DNA of 64,000 bases from Hominiventricola filiformis (GTDB lineage: Bacteria > Bacillota > Clostridia > Lachnospirales > Lachnospiraceae): positions 1-64,000 of the forward strand of contig NZ_JAJEPS010000014.1 of NCBI RefSeq assembly GCF_020686965.1, written 5' to 3'. Under the pieces are notes generated by a model. It was not told where the DNA came from, did no database searches, and worked only from the letters and a program-made list of their open reading frames with translations. The translations under genes were made by a program, and so were the position numbers. Below, piece by piece: positions 50,517 to 59,527 of this stretch (position 1 is the first letter of the stretch; the number at the start of each line of letters is the position of its first letter).

Positions 50517-51494
50517 CTACTGAACGATCGGGAACAACATCTTCTGATTTGTTTCGTCGTAGAGATTTGTCCGGTCAATCACCAGATAACCGGTATAAAT
50601 GTTCTTATGAGACTCTCCCCTGTATTCCAGTTTTTTTGCAAGCTCTTCCACACTTTGATATCCCATATAAAAATCGTTGGGAACCACAAGCTTTCTGATA
50701 AATCCCCGGTCCAGATAATACATTACTTTTTCGGAATTTCCGATTCCATACAATTTGCATTGATTTAACATGTCCTGGTTTTCTGCAAGGTAATCCACTG
50801 CTCTCTCTGTCATATCATTTTCCAGTGAAATTACAATATCCGCTCCAGTCTCCCAGCAATCATTTTCCGCAGCTTCGTCCGGAGTTCTCCCCATTTCATG
50901 CAATTCCCAGACCACCTGTATTTCACTGTCTTCAAGGCCTTCCTTTAATCCCTGTATTCTCTGCCGGATGGACAGCTCGCCTGTATTTCCGCAAAAGATT
51001 CCTACCCTTTTTCCCTGCAGACTTTCTCCATAATCTGCACGAATCTGCCCGGCCAGCACACCGCCCAGTTTCCGGTTGTCTGGTCCCACCGTCTGGTAAT
51101 ACTCTTCCGGTGTGATATCTGTCTCCAGCAATACACACTGATCCCTTGGGACGATTTCTTCCAGCTTTTCACCGATTCCTTCACTTGCGTACATCTGCAA
51201 AATCAATCCATCTGCTCCGGATTCCATCTCCCGCGCAGCCATCTCCAGTTCTGCTGTAACACTCCACAGCTTTACCGTTGATACATAGTTTAGGCGCAGA
51301 TTGTAATCCTTCGCCGCCGCTTCCATGCCTTCCTTCAAAGCTGTCCACCGATTACTGGTACTGTTATCTACAATTACAGATATGGATTTTCTTTTTACCT
51401 CCTGCCGTTCCCCGGTCAGCAGCAGAAGCAGAGAAAAAATCACAAGTAAAAATCCCATCAGCACATACAGCAATATTTTTTTAGTTCTTTTCAT
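50517..51494 (-). CDS. Membrane-anchored periplasmic-binding-fold protein, possible co-sensor
   Basis: This 325-residue protein has an N-terminal signal anchor (residues 6-26, leucine-rich) but no lipobox, and a Peripla_BP_4-type domain: SISVIVDNSTSNRWTALKEG, DGLILQMYASEGIG and GKRVGIFCGNTGELSIRQRIQG. ATG 51494 follows GGGAGG and overlaps the kinase gene by 14 bases; a longer frame lies antisense-free but inside the kinase gene and is rejected. Its coupling to the kinase suggests a sensing partner, as in other Clostridium sugar two-component systems with a binding protein. Confidence 0.8.
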   Translation of the reverse strand: MKRTKKILLYVLMGFLLVIFSLLLLLTGERQEVKRKSISVIVDNSTSNRWTALKEGMEAAAKDYNLRLNYVSTVKLWSVTAELEMAAREMESGADGLILQMYASEGIGEKLEEIVPRDQCVLLETDITPEEYYQTVGPDNRKLGGVLAGQIRADYGESLQGKRVGIFCGNTGELSIRQRIQGLKEGLEDSEIQVVWELHEMGRTPDEAAENDCWETGADIVISLENDMTERAVDYLAENQDMLNQCKLYGIGNSEKVMYYLDRGFIRKLVVPNDFYMGYQSVEELAKKLEYRGESHKNIYTGYLVIDRTNLYDETNQKMLFPIVQ

Positions 51495-53322
51495 CTGCTG
51501 CACCTCCCGAACGTTCCAGTCTTCTTCCATCCAGATATTCCTGAATGTCTGCTGAATACGGAATATACGGAAGTCGAATTCTGACAAGCGTTCCTTCATC
51601 AGGCTCACTCTCAATTTCCAGCCCGTATCCTTCTCCAAACCGGATTCTGATCCGGTTATGTACATTGATCACGCCCACTCCGGAACCATGCTTAGGCACG
51701 TGGTTATTGTCTGTAAGCAGCTTTTCTACCATTTCTTCGGACATACCAAGTCCATTATCCCGGACTTCGATGCAGACATCATCTCCGTCACGATATCCTG
51801 TCACATGAATCTCACCTTCGTCATCCATACCTTCGACACCATAATAGATGGCATTTTCCAGAAGCGGCTGAATGATCAGCTTCACCGTGCAGCAGTCTTT
51901 GATCTCGTCCGCAATCTGGAAATCTACCTGAAAACTGTTCTTGTAGCGGATTTTCTGAATGTTCATGTAATTCTGTGCATGCTTCACCTCATCTTCAATC
52001 CGGATAATCGTCTTTCCTTTGCTCAGGCTGATCCGGAACAGACTTGCCAGCTGTGAAATCATGAATACAGCATCCTCATACCGTTCTCCTTCGATCATCC
52101 AGGTAATGGACTCCAGTGTGTTGTACAGGAAATGCGGGTTAATCTGGGACTGCAGTGCATCCAACTCACTCTTACGCTTCTCTTCCTGTTCCATCAGCAC
52201 ATCTTCCATCAATTTCCGTATCTGTTCCACTGTCGATTTCAATGTACGTCCCAGATGTTCGACTTCTGTTAAACCACCAATATAAATATCCGGGCTCATA
52301 TTTCCGGCTTCCCATTCTTTTACGGAATCATTTAATTTTTCCAGCGGATGCGCAATGCTGGAAGAGACCAGCTGATTCAGAATAATGATAATCATCATCG
52401 TAAGAAGCAGCACCAGTACAAACAGGACCCTGGTTTCATACATTCCAACATTCAGCACACTCATGGGCATCACGCTGACTATTTTCCATCCGGTATAGCT
52501 GACGGTTTTTACTGTAACCAGCCGTTTTTCCCCATGAAAATATTCTTTATGACTTCCATCATCCCAGTTGGCCGTCTCCATATTGTTTTCTTCATATAGT
52601 CCCGCATAGATCAGTTTCTGTTTCGGGTGATAGATAATCTCCCCATCTGCATCCATCAGATACAGATACTCCGAATCTGTTCCTGTATTAGCTTTTTCCA
52701 ACAGCTGCTCCATACTGGAATAATTCATATCAACCAGCAAAACCCCCAGCTTTGCACTCCCGTTCGTCGTAAGCTCCACTGCACGACTCAAGGAAATCAC
52801 CCAATAATACCGGTAGCTGGGATCATCAAACAGATTCTGCACATGTGGTGTAGAAAAATGAAAATTCTCCATCTGGTTGACCGCTTTTGTAAACCACTGC
52901 TGCCTAGTCACATCAAGCCCTGTCTTTTCCGCTGACAGAGGAACTGCTTCCACCAGCTCACCGTCTCCGGTATAACAGGCGATACTGATCAGGTTTTCCT
53001 TATTTACATCATACAGAAGATTCATCTCCTGCGCCATGGAGTCCACTGCCAGATCTTTGTCTTTGATGACTGAATAATACATGGTATCAGAAACTCGTCG
53101 CATACCTTTCAGATATGTTTCCAGATTGGTTGCCGTCTGATCCAGCAGCTGCCCTGAGCTCTCTGACATCATCCTTTCCATCCTGTGCGCTACCAGATTA
53201 TACATGGTCGTTCCAAAAATGCCGACTGCAAACAACGCTACCATCGTAAAGGACAATGCAAGTCCCATACGCACCGACAATGGATTCAAATATTTTTTCC
53301 ACAGTTCCCCGATTCTTCTCAC
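51481..53322 (-). CDS. YesM-type sensor histidine kinase
   Basis: This 613-residue membrane kinase has one helix near residues 17-40, an extracellular dCACHE-like domain (about 45-300), a second helix (about 300-325), a HAMP segment and a cytoplasmic HisKA_7TM/His_kinase region. The phosphorylated His is in SQINPHFLYNTLESITWM. The ATPase has LLENAIYYGV and GSGVGVINVHNRI. The start is GTG 53322, overlapping the response regulator stop. It is transcribed with YesN and the mgl genes, so it probably senses sugar or the binding proteins. Confidence 0.9.
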   Translation of the reverse strand: MRRIGELWKKYLNPLSVRMGLALSFTMVALFAVGIFGTTMYNLVAHRMERMMSESSGQLLDQTATNLETYLKGMRRVSDTMYYSVIKDKDLAVDSMAQEMNLLYDVNKENLISIACYTGDGELVEAVPLSAEKTGLDVTRQQWFTKAVNQMENFHFSTPHVQNLFDDPSYRYYWVISLSRAVELTTNGSAKLGVLLVDMNYSSMEQLLEKANTGTDSEYLYLMDADGEIIYHPKQKLIYAGLYEENNMETANWDDGSHKEYFHGEKRLVTVKTVSYTGWKIVSVMPMSVLNVGMYETRVLFVLVLLLTMMIIIILNQLVSSSIAHPLEKLNDSVKEWEAGNMSPDIYIGGLTEVEHLGRTLKSTVEQIRKLMEDVLMEQEEKRKSELDALQSQINPHFLYNTLESITWMIEGERYEDAVFMISQLASLFRISLSKGKTIIRIEDEVKHAQNYMNIQKIRYKNSFQVDFQIADEIKDCCTVKLIIQPLLENAIYYGVEGMDDEGEIHVTGYRDGDDVCIEVRDNGLGMSEEMVEKLLTDNNHVPKHGSGVGVINVHNRIRIRFGEGYGLEIESEPDEGTLVRIRLPYIPYSADIQEYLDGRRLERSGGAADEKN

Positions 53323-54944
53323 TTCTGCTCCAGTCTGTCCGCTTTGTACTTGGAAGGTGACATACCATATTGTTTCTTAAATACATAGCTGAAATAATTC
53401 GGCTCCGCATATCCTACTTTCTCGGCAATCATGTAAGTCTTGTCATTTCCTGTCATCAGAAGACTGACCGCCTGCTCCATTCGGTAATCTGTCAGAAACC
53501 GTACAAATGTTTTCCCCGTTTCCTTCTTGAAAATTGTCGAGAAATATGCGGAACTGACATTCAGTTTTTTGCAGATCACCTCCACACTCAGATCCTGATC
53601 CGCATAATGTTCCTTTACATATTCCACTGCATTCTGTACGAACACTTTCGTCGTATCCTGACGTTCAAACGTCACAGCTTTCTGGAGATTTCTGCAGATC
53701 TTCACCAGCCAGCTGCCAAGAGCCTCCGCGGATTCCAGCTGCAAAACTTTGGTATAGACATCCTGGCTGCTTCCAAAGATTTCTTCCATATTAAGCTGAT
53801 GGCTGCTGATAAACCGGAACAGTTCTGCCAGCAAATCCATCAGCACAACCCGGTACTGCTGCATGGACAGCTGCGCCCCTGACAACCATCCGGTGAATTC
53901 TGCAATGGCATCTTCCAGTCCCTGCTGCTCACCCACCCTGACTTTCTTGATAATCTGCTGAATATACGAACTGTAAGCATCCTCCCAGTTCATCTCCACT
54001 CTTTCCGCCGGTTCTACATCCGCAATACTGATTGCCCTTGTATTTCCATACAATACACGGTAAGATACTGCCTGCTTTGCTCCCTGATAAGACAGTGGAA
54101 TCTGTTCCAGATTATTGCACAGATAACCAATGCCCGCTGTAATCCTGACGTTCAGCACACGGTTTCCCATCCGACAGAGCCGGTCCAGATCATTCGTATA
54201 TTCCAGCATCTCCTCTTTATCACTCAGCTGAGAGATCATGATAATATCACCCAGATAGATCAAAAATCTGCTTCTCCATCTCCGGTCCGTCTGCTCTTCC
54301 GCGTACTTCTGCACAGACATAGCCATCAGAAACGGATCCATTCCATTCTCCTCAACGGACTGGGAACTCAAGTGCAGAACTGTCACCACATAATATGGAC
54401 CTGGAAGCCTGATCTGATAAGTATCCATATATTTATAAATCTGTCCTGACGTAATTCTGCCCTCCAGAAGAGCCATATACAGACTTTCCTGCAGAACCGG
54501 CAGACTTTCCATATAATAAGATTTGAGTTTTTCCGTATCTCTCTTTTCCGCACGCTCCTGATCCAGGTCATTTTTCACCCGTTCAAAGACCTCTTTTAAT
54601 TCCACTGCATTCACCGGCTTTAAAAGATACTCCTCTGCCTCCATCTTAATAGCTTCCTTAGCATATTCAAACTCGTCAAATCCGGAAAAAATAATCACCC
54701 GGATGGTGCGGGATAATTCTTTCAGCTTTCTGCACAAAGTCAGTCCGTCCATATAAGGCATCTTAATATCCGTCATCACAATATCCGGTGTCAGTTCCTC
54801 CGCCATCTCCAGTGCCTCCACACCGTTGGCTGCATGGCCGATAATGGTCAGTCCCATGCTCTCCCAGTCCAGCTTTTTCATAATAATCCGGATAATATCT
54901 TCTTCATCGTCCACCAGCAGAACGGAATATCTGTTGTTGTCCAT
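53319..54944 (-). CDS. YesN-type response regulator with AraC HTH
   Basis: This 541-residue regulator has a receiver domain (1-120; LLVDDEED near the start, Asp in DIVMTDIKMPYMDGL, Lys in LLKPV). A long middle region of about 290 residues contains a cyclase/GGDEF-like remnant. The C-terminal AraC pair of helix-turn-helix motifs contains EVICKKLNVSSAYFSTIFKKETG and MIAEKVGYAEPNYFSYVFKK. It lies downstream of a hairpin after mglC and overlaps the kinase gene. It probably activates the mgl promoter. Confidence 0.9.
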   Translation of the reverse strand: MDNNRYSVLLVDDEEDIIRIIMKKLDWESMGLTIIGHAANGVEALEMAEELTPDIVMTDIKMPYMDGLTLCRKLKELSRTIRVIIFSGFDEFEYAKEAIKMEAEEYLLKPVNAVELKEVFERVKNDLDQERAEKRDTEKLKSYYMESLPVLQESLYMALLEGRITSGQIYKYMDTYQIRLPGPYYVVTVLHLSSQSVEENGMDPFLMAMSVQKYAEEQTDRRWRSRFLIYLGDIIMISQLSDKEEMLEYTNDLDRLCRMGNRVLNVRITAGIGYLCNNLEQIPLSYQGAKQAVSYRVLYGNTRAISIADVEPAERVEMNWEDAYSSYIQQIIKKVRVGEQQGLEDAIAEFTGWLSGAQLSMQQYRVVLMDLLAELFRFISSHQLNMEEIFGSSQDVYTKVLQLESAEALGSWLVKICRNLQKAVTFERQDTTKVFVQNAVEYVKEHYADQDLSVEVICKKLNVSSAYFSTIFKKETGKTFVRFLTDYRMEQAVSLLMTGNDKTYMIAEKVGYAEPNYFSYVFKKQYGMSPSKYKADRLEQK

Positions 54945-54974
54945 AAAATCCCCCTGTACACTTTCCTCTACATA

Positions 54975-55010
54975 TAAAAATGACGGCGGGGGTCCACACC
55001 CCTGCCGCCA
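54975..55010 (-). terminator. Terminator between mglC and the response regulator
   Basis: On the minus strand GGCGGCAGGGGT and ACCCCCGCCGTC form a GC-rich stem of 12 pairs (one mismatch) with a 4-base loop, then ATTTTTATAT. The regulatory genes are then probably expressed by read-through or from an internal promoter. Confidence 0.82.
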
Positions 55011-55028
55011 TCTATTATACTATATAGT

Positions 55029-56018
55029 TTATTTCTTTGCCACGTACTTTCTGATATCCAGAGAAATTGCGACGAAGATAACAACGCCGATTGCAATGTA
55101 CTGTGCATTTGCATTAACGCCCATGTACTGCAGAGCGATCTTCAAGAGCTCAAATACTGCAACACCGACAAATGCGGAAGATACTTTACCACGTCCACCG
55201 GTAACGGATACACCACCGATGGTACATGCAGCGATTGCCTCCATCTCGTAACCATAACCAAGCTGTACAGATGCTCCACCGGATTTTGCACCCAGCATGA
55301 ATCCTGCCAGACCATACATAGCTGCTGCTTTCATGTAGATGAGAATCAGAGTCAGTTTTACCGGAACACCGGCAACCTCTGCTGCCTGCGGGTTTCCACC
55401 GATTGCATACATATATTTTCCATGACGGGTCATATTGAAAATAAACCAGGTAATTGCTGCTACAACAAGAGCAATCCATACCAGATAGCTAAGACCCAGG
55501 AATTTACCACTTCCTACGTTAGTGTACTCTGTCGTAAAGCCACCAAGGGGAGTTGCGTTGGTAAACAGCATGTTCAGACCATATACAATCTCCATGGTTG
55601 CCAGCGTTGCAATGAACGGAGGTACACTTAAGTAAGCAATGAAGAAACCGGTAATCGTACCGAAGATTGCACAGATCACCATAGCGATCAGTGCTGCGAG
55701 GAACACATTCAGCGGCTGCATATCCGGGAAAAATTTACCGGAATAATCCATTCTCTGCAGCAGTACACCGGAGATACATCCGCCAAGACCGATCAGACGT
55801 CCTGCGGAAAGGTCACATCCTGCGGTAATAACGCAGCCCGCAATACCAAGTGCGATTACCAGACGGAAACTCATGTTGTTTAACAGGTTCGTTAAGTTAT
55901 TCAGTGTAAAAAAGTTCTGGGTAGTCACTCCGGCTACAATAACCAGAATGAACATAACAATAATAACACCATTATTAATCAGAAAATCTGTAATCTGTTT
56001 CTGCTTTGTCTTTTCCAT
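55029..56018 (-). CDS. mglC: Galactose/methylgalactoside-type ABC permease
   Basis: This 329-residue permease has 8-10 membrane helices; the family segment GCDLSAGRLIGLGGCISG is at about 70-87, and AACTIGGVSVTGGRGKVSSAFVG lies near the C terminus. It forms the channel for sugar import with MglA and MglB; the start ATG 56018 lies 22 bases after mglA. The combination with the lipoprotein MglB below supports galactose or a related sugar. The operon order is mglB-mglA-mglC. Confidence 0.93.
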   Translation of the reverse strand: MEKTKQKQITDFLINNGVIIVMFILVIVAGVTTQNFFTLNNLTNLLNNMSFRLVIALGIAGCVITAGCDLSAGRLIGLGGCISGVLLQRMDYSGKFFPDMQPLNVFLAALIAMVICAIFGTITGFFIAYLSVPPFIATLATMEIVYGLNMLFTNATPLGGFTTEYTNVGSGKFLGLSYLVWIALVVAAITWFIFNMTRHGKYMYAIGGNPQAAEVAGVPVKLTLILIYMKAAAMYGLAGFMLGAKSGGASVQLGYGYEMEAIAACTIGGVSVTGGRGKVSSAFVGVAVFELLKIALQYMGVNANAQYIAIGVVIFVAISLDIRKYVAKK

Positions 56019-56040
56019 TCTTATTCATCCTCCTTCAGCA

Positions 56041-57549
56041 TCAGAATCGTGTTGCAAACTGCATAACGTTTGCCTGAGACATCTCTTCTTTTTCCGTGAT
56101 CTCACCAGTCAGACGTCCGTTACACATGACACATACTCTGTCAGACATTCCAAGCAGCTCAGCCATCTCTGAGGAAATCATGATAATTGCCTTGCCCTGT
56201 TTTGCCAGGTCTACCATAATTTCATAAATCTCATGCTTGGCTCCAACGTCGATACCACGGGTCGGCTCATCCATGATCAGCACATCCGGGTCGTTTGCCA
56301 GCCATCTGGATACGATAACTTTCTGCTGGTTACCACCGGACAGGTTGGCGATATGTTCTTTCATGCTGGGAGTCTTAATTCTCAGTTTTTCAATGCTCTC
56401 ATCCACAACTTTATTAATTTCTTTGTGGTCCAGAACAAATCCTGCTTTCAGATATTTGTTATACACCGACACGCCTACGTTGTCCTTGATGGACAGGCAG
56501 CCGAAGATACCATTTCCACGACGGTCCTCGGTAATCAGTCCGATACCCGCATTCATGGCATCAATGGGGTGCTTAATATTCACTTTCTTACCGTGGATAT
56601 AGATCTCACCAGATGCTACTCCACGGATTCCGAAGATACCTTCCATCAGCTCCGTTCTCTGGGCTCCGACCAGTCCTCCGAATCCGAGAATCTCACCTTT
56701 GCGAAGCTTAAAGCTTACATGCTGGAAAGATTTTTCATGAATGGAGCACAGGTCTTTCACTTCGAGAACCACATCACCAATCTCGTTATCTTTGTCAGGA
56801 TATACATTTGTCAGCTCACGGCCAACCATCTTGGCAATGATCTGTTCTGTTGTCATCTCAGCTGCAGGCCAGGTGCCTACATAACCGCCATCTCGCATGA
56901 CCGTAATGTCATCGGCAATTCTCTTGATCTCATCCATCTTATGAGAGATGTAGATCATGGCTACTCCCTTGTCTCTCAGATCATTCATGATCCGGAACAG
57001 GGCATCTACTTCTTTATCGGATAGAGAGGAAGTCGGCTCATCGAAAATCACTACCTTTGCCTGATGAGAAACTGCCTTTGCAATCTCAACAGACTGCATC
57101 TGACCGATGGACAAGGAACCAAGCTGGGCTTTCGGATCGAAATCCATACCAACCTCATCCAGCCACATCTTCGTATCCTCATACATTTTTTTATGGTCGA
57201 TCACTTTCAGTGGACCATAATTCTTCGTAGGAAATCTTCCCAGGAACAGGTTCTCACCTACGCTTCTTGCCAGAACCGGCTGCAGCTCCTGATGTACCAT
57301 GGCAATACCTTTACTCATGGCATCATCCGGATCCTTAACTTCAATCTTTTCACCATCCAGATAAATCTCTCCGGCATCCATCTTGTAGATACCAAACAGA
57401 CATTTCATCAGAGTGGACTTACCTGCACCATTTTCTCCCATCAGCGCATGGACTGTGCCGGGACGAACTGACAACTGCACATTGTCAAGCGCCTTAACGC
57501 CGGGAAAGGACTTGCAGATGCCCTTCAACTCCAGTTTATACTCAGCCAT
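56041..57549 (-). CDS. mglA: Galactose/methylgalactoside-type ABC ATPase (two nucleotide-binding domains)
   Basis: This 502-residue tandem ATPase has an N-terminal domain with GENGAGKST, LSIGQMQSVEIAKA and IFDEPTSSLSD, and a C-terminal domain with GLVGAQRTELMEG (a degenerate Walker A, as usual), LSGGNQQKVIVSRWL and IMDEPTRGIDVG. The start is ATG 57549 after AAGGAG; a longer TTG-started frame adds six residues. It energises import with MglC and MglB. Confidence 0.94.
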   Translation of the reverse strand: MAEYKLELKGICKSFPGVKALDNVQLSVRPGTVHALMGENGAGKSTLMKCLFGIYKMDAGEIYLDGEKIEVKDPDDAMSKGIAMVHQELQPVLARSVGENLFLGRFPTKNYGPLKVIDHKKMYEDTKMWLDEVGMDFDPKAQLGSLSIGQMQSVEIAKAVSHQAKVVIFDEPTSSLSDKEVDALFRIMNDLRDKGVAMIYISHKMDEIKRIADDITVMRDGGYVGTWPAAEMTTEQIIAKMVGRELTNVYPDKDNEIGDVVLEVKDLCSIHEKSFQHVSFKLRKGEILGFGGLVGAQRTELMEGIFGIRGVASGEIYIHGKKVNIKHPIDAMNAGIGLITEDRRGNGIFGCLSIKDNVGVSVYNKYLKAGFVLDHKEINKVVDESIEKLRIKTPSMKEHIANLSGGNQQKVIVSRWLANDPDVLIMDEPTRGIDVGAKHEIYEIMVDLAKQGKAIIMISSEMAELLGMSDRVCVMCNGRLTGEITEKEEMSQANVMQFATRF

Positions 57550-57574
57550 TTTGCTCTCCTTCTTCAATCAGCTT

Positions 57575-57607
57575 AAAAAATGCGGACGCCGTTGTCCAAC
57601 GCCCGCA
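57575..57607 (-). terminator. Attenuator after mglB
   Basis: On the minus strand TGCGGGCGTTG and a complementary CGGCGTCCGCA form a stem of about 10 pairs with wobble, followed by T6. It lies just after the binding-protein gene, the usual partial terminator that lets binding protein exceed transporter. Confidence 0.75.
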
Positions 57608-57623
57608 CCATGTTCAGAATTAA

Positions 57624-58751
57624 TTATTTTACCATGTCAAGAACTTCCTGAGCATTATCCTGAGTAACTTTTACGTAGTCACAACCAATGTAGTGCTCAT
57701 TTCCAGCTCCGGTCAGGTAGTTGATTGCAGCATCAGCAGCGCTGTGAGACTGTGAGAAGTGATCATTAAATACAGTACCGGTCATGGTTCCTGCAATTAC
57801 AGACTCAAGAGCCTCAGACAGAGCATCTACACCTACCAGGTAGATATCCTTGCCTACAGTACGGTTAGCTGCCTGAATAGCCTGTAAAGCACCCATTGCC
57901 ATTGCATCGTTGTTACAGAATACAACTTCTACATCGTTTCCAAACTGTCCAAGTGCATTAGCAACGATCTGCTGTGCCTGATCCTGCTGCCAGTTACCAA
58001 CCTGATCAGTCAGGCAGCTAACTTCAAGACCTGCATCCTCAAGAGCTTTTACAGAGAACTCGGTACGATACTGAGCATCTACGTTCTCCGGGTCACCCTC
58101 TACCATGATGTAATCAACTTTTCCGTTTCCGTTGAAGTCAAGTGCATCAAGTCCAAGATCAGAAATGATCTCGCCCTGGAAAGTACCGGACTGACGAGCA
58201 TCACAGCCTACATAGGTAACATCCCAGTTATTGTCTGCCCATCTCTGCTCCTCTGTCTCATCCGGCTCACGGTTGATGTATACCAGCGGAATTCCAGCAT
58301 CTACTACTTTATCAGTAATGGTAGCTGCGGAAGAAGAGTTAACCGGGTTGATAATCAGAACGTCAACACCCTCAGTGATGAAGTTGTCAATCTGTCCGGA
58401 CTGGGTAGCCTGGTCGTTAGCACCGTCAACGATCTTGATGTTCTCTGCTTTGAATCCTTTGCTCTCCAGATAAGACTGAAGCTCGGTACGGAACAGAGTC
58501 ATGAAGTTGTCGGAGAACTGATAGATACAAACGCCGACTTTCTTGTCTGCCAGATCACCATCTACTGCGTCTGCTGCTGCATCTGCGGTATCCTCAGCGT
58601 CTGCTGCGTCTGCCTCTGTGGTCTCTTCTGCTGCTGCATCATCTGCCGGTGCGGTAGTGTCAGCGGTCTCGGTCTTGCTGCCGCCACATCCTACTGCCAT
58701 GGTTGCTACCATTGTCACTGCAAGAATCATGCTCACTGCTTTTCTTTTCAT
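57624..58751 (-). CDS. mglB: Galactose-type sugar-binding lipoprotein
   Basis: This 375-residue lipoprotein has signal and lipobox MATMAVGCGGS, then an Ala/Asp/Glu-rich linker of about 45 residues and the MglB fold: KVGVCIYQFSDNFMTLFRTEL, NPVNSSSAATITDKVVDAG, VYINREPDE and VEVVFCNNDAMAMGALQAI. The calcium-site-like DFNGNGKVDY is present, as in enteric MglB. It is the first gene of the operon, with GGGAGG about 11 bases upstream of ATG 58751. It binds galactose, glucose or a methylgalactoside by family inference. Confidence 0.93.
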   Translation of the reverse strand: MKRKAVSMILAVTMVATMAVGCGGSKTETADTTAPADDAAAEETTEADAADAEDTADAAADAVDGDLADKKVGVCIYQFSDNFMTLFRTELQSYLESKGFKAENIKIVDGANDQATQSGQIDNFITEGVDVLIINPVNSSSAATITDKVVDAGIPLVYINREPDETEEQRWADNNWDVTYVGCDARQSGTFQGEIISDLGLDALDFNGNGKVDYIMVEGDPENVDAQYRTEFSVKALEDAGLEVSCLTDQVGNWQQDQAQQIVANALGQFGNDVEVVFCNNDAMAMGALQAIQAANRTVGKDIYLVGVDALSEALESVIAGTMTGTVFNDHFSQSHSAADAAINYLTGAGNEHYIGCDYVKVTQDNAQEVLDMVK

Positions 58752-58938
58752 TTTACTAGTTACCTCCCATTTTTAATTGTTCTTTAATGTGTAACCCACC
58801 TTGTTACTAATGACAATATAACAGGAGTCAACTGCAAAAAACATAGAATATTCTTCTGTCTTTCTTAAAAATTCTTCTTTTTATTTTGTGCAATTTTATT
58901 ATTTCATATATTTTCAAAGTGCATTTTTCGTAATTCCG
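58752..58938 (-). promoter_or_regulatory. Upstream region of the mgl operon
   Basis: This 187-base AT-rich gap should hold the mgl promoter. A TG-extended TATATT box lies at about 58818-58826 on the minus strand, but I see no matching -35 at the right spacing and no clear cre site. The YesN-type regulator could bind here. Confidence 0.4.
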
Positions 58939-59487
58939 TCAAATCAACCGTAGAAATACCTCTGCTGTATGTTCCAGAAGCTCATCCGGATACTCATAAT
59001 GGATCGTGTGAAGTGCTGCATGGTCTTCTCCGGCTCCGATTCCGAAAAAAGCTCCCTTACACTTCTTTAAATAATGTCCAAAATCCTCGCTCCAACGCAT
59101 GGGAACTTCCAGTGGCTTCCCATTGCATCTCCCCATGACTTTCGCAGCACAACCCGGATCATTTTCCGTTGCGGGAAAGACGTCCTGCTCTTCCATCTCA
59201 ACTCCAAGTCCGTCTGCTCCCGCCAGATCTTTTGCCGTCCTCCACACAGTCTCCCGTAAGAGTTCCAGATCTTTTTCATGTTCTGCCCGGAATGCGATTC
59301 CATTTCCGGCACCTTCCCTGTGTGCCGCATAAAATCCTCCCCCGCAATCATTGAGTTCCAGGCTGGTATGCGCTGTCAAAAAGTTCTGCAGAGTCTCTTT
59401 TGTCTGCTTCTCCTGACCGGATATCTCCGGACAGGCATGCAGCGTATGTCTTAAATTTGTGATCTGTTCTCTTATATATGTATCCAT
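58939..59487 (-). pseudogene. Internally shortened M20-family amidohydrolase/peptidase
   Basis: The 182-residue product keeps both ends of an M20D amidohydrolase (usually about 390 residues). The N-terminal part has RHTLHACPEISGQEKQT and GNGIAFRA. The C-terminal part has the metal-ligand-like MRWSEDFGHYLKKCKGAFFGIGAG and LHTIHYEYPDELLEH. What is missing in between is about 200 residues: the DMDALPI...CGHDGH metal site and the dimerisation domain. The fusion occurs around AFRAEHEKD without a stop codon. It is thus either a decaying gene or a reduced protein without peptidase activity. The ATG at 59487 has GGAG upstream. Confidence 0.72.
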
Positions 59488-59527
59488 GACGTTCACACTC
59501 CTGTATTATTTTAATACACCTTTTCTG

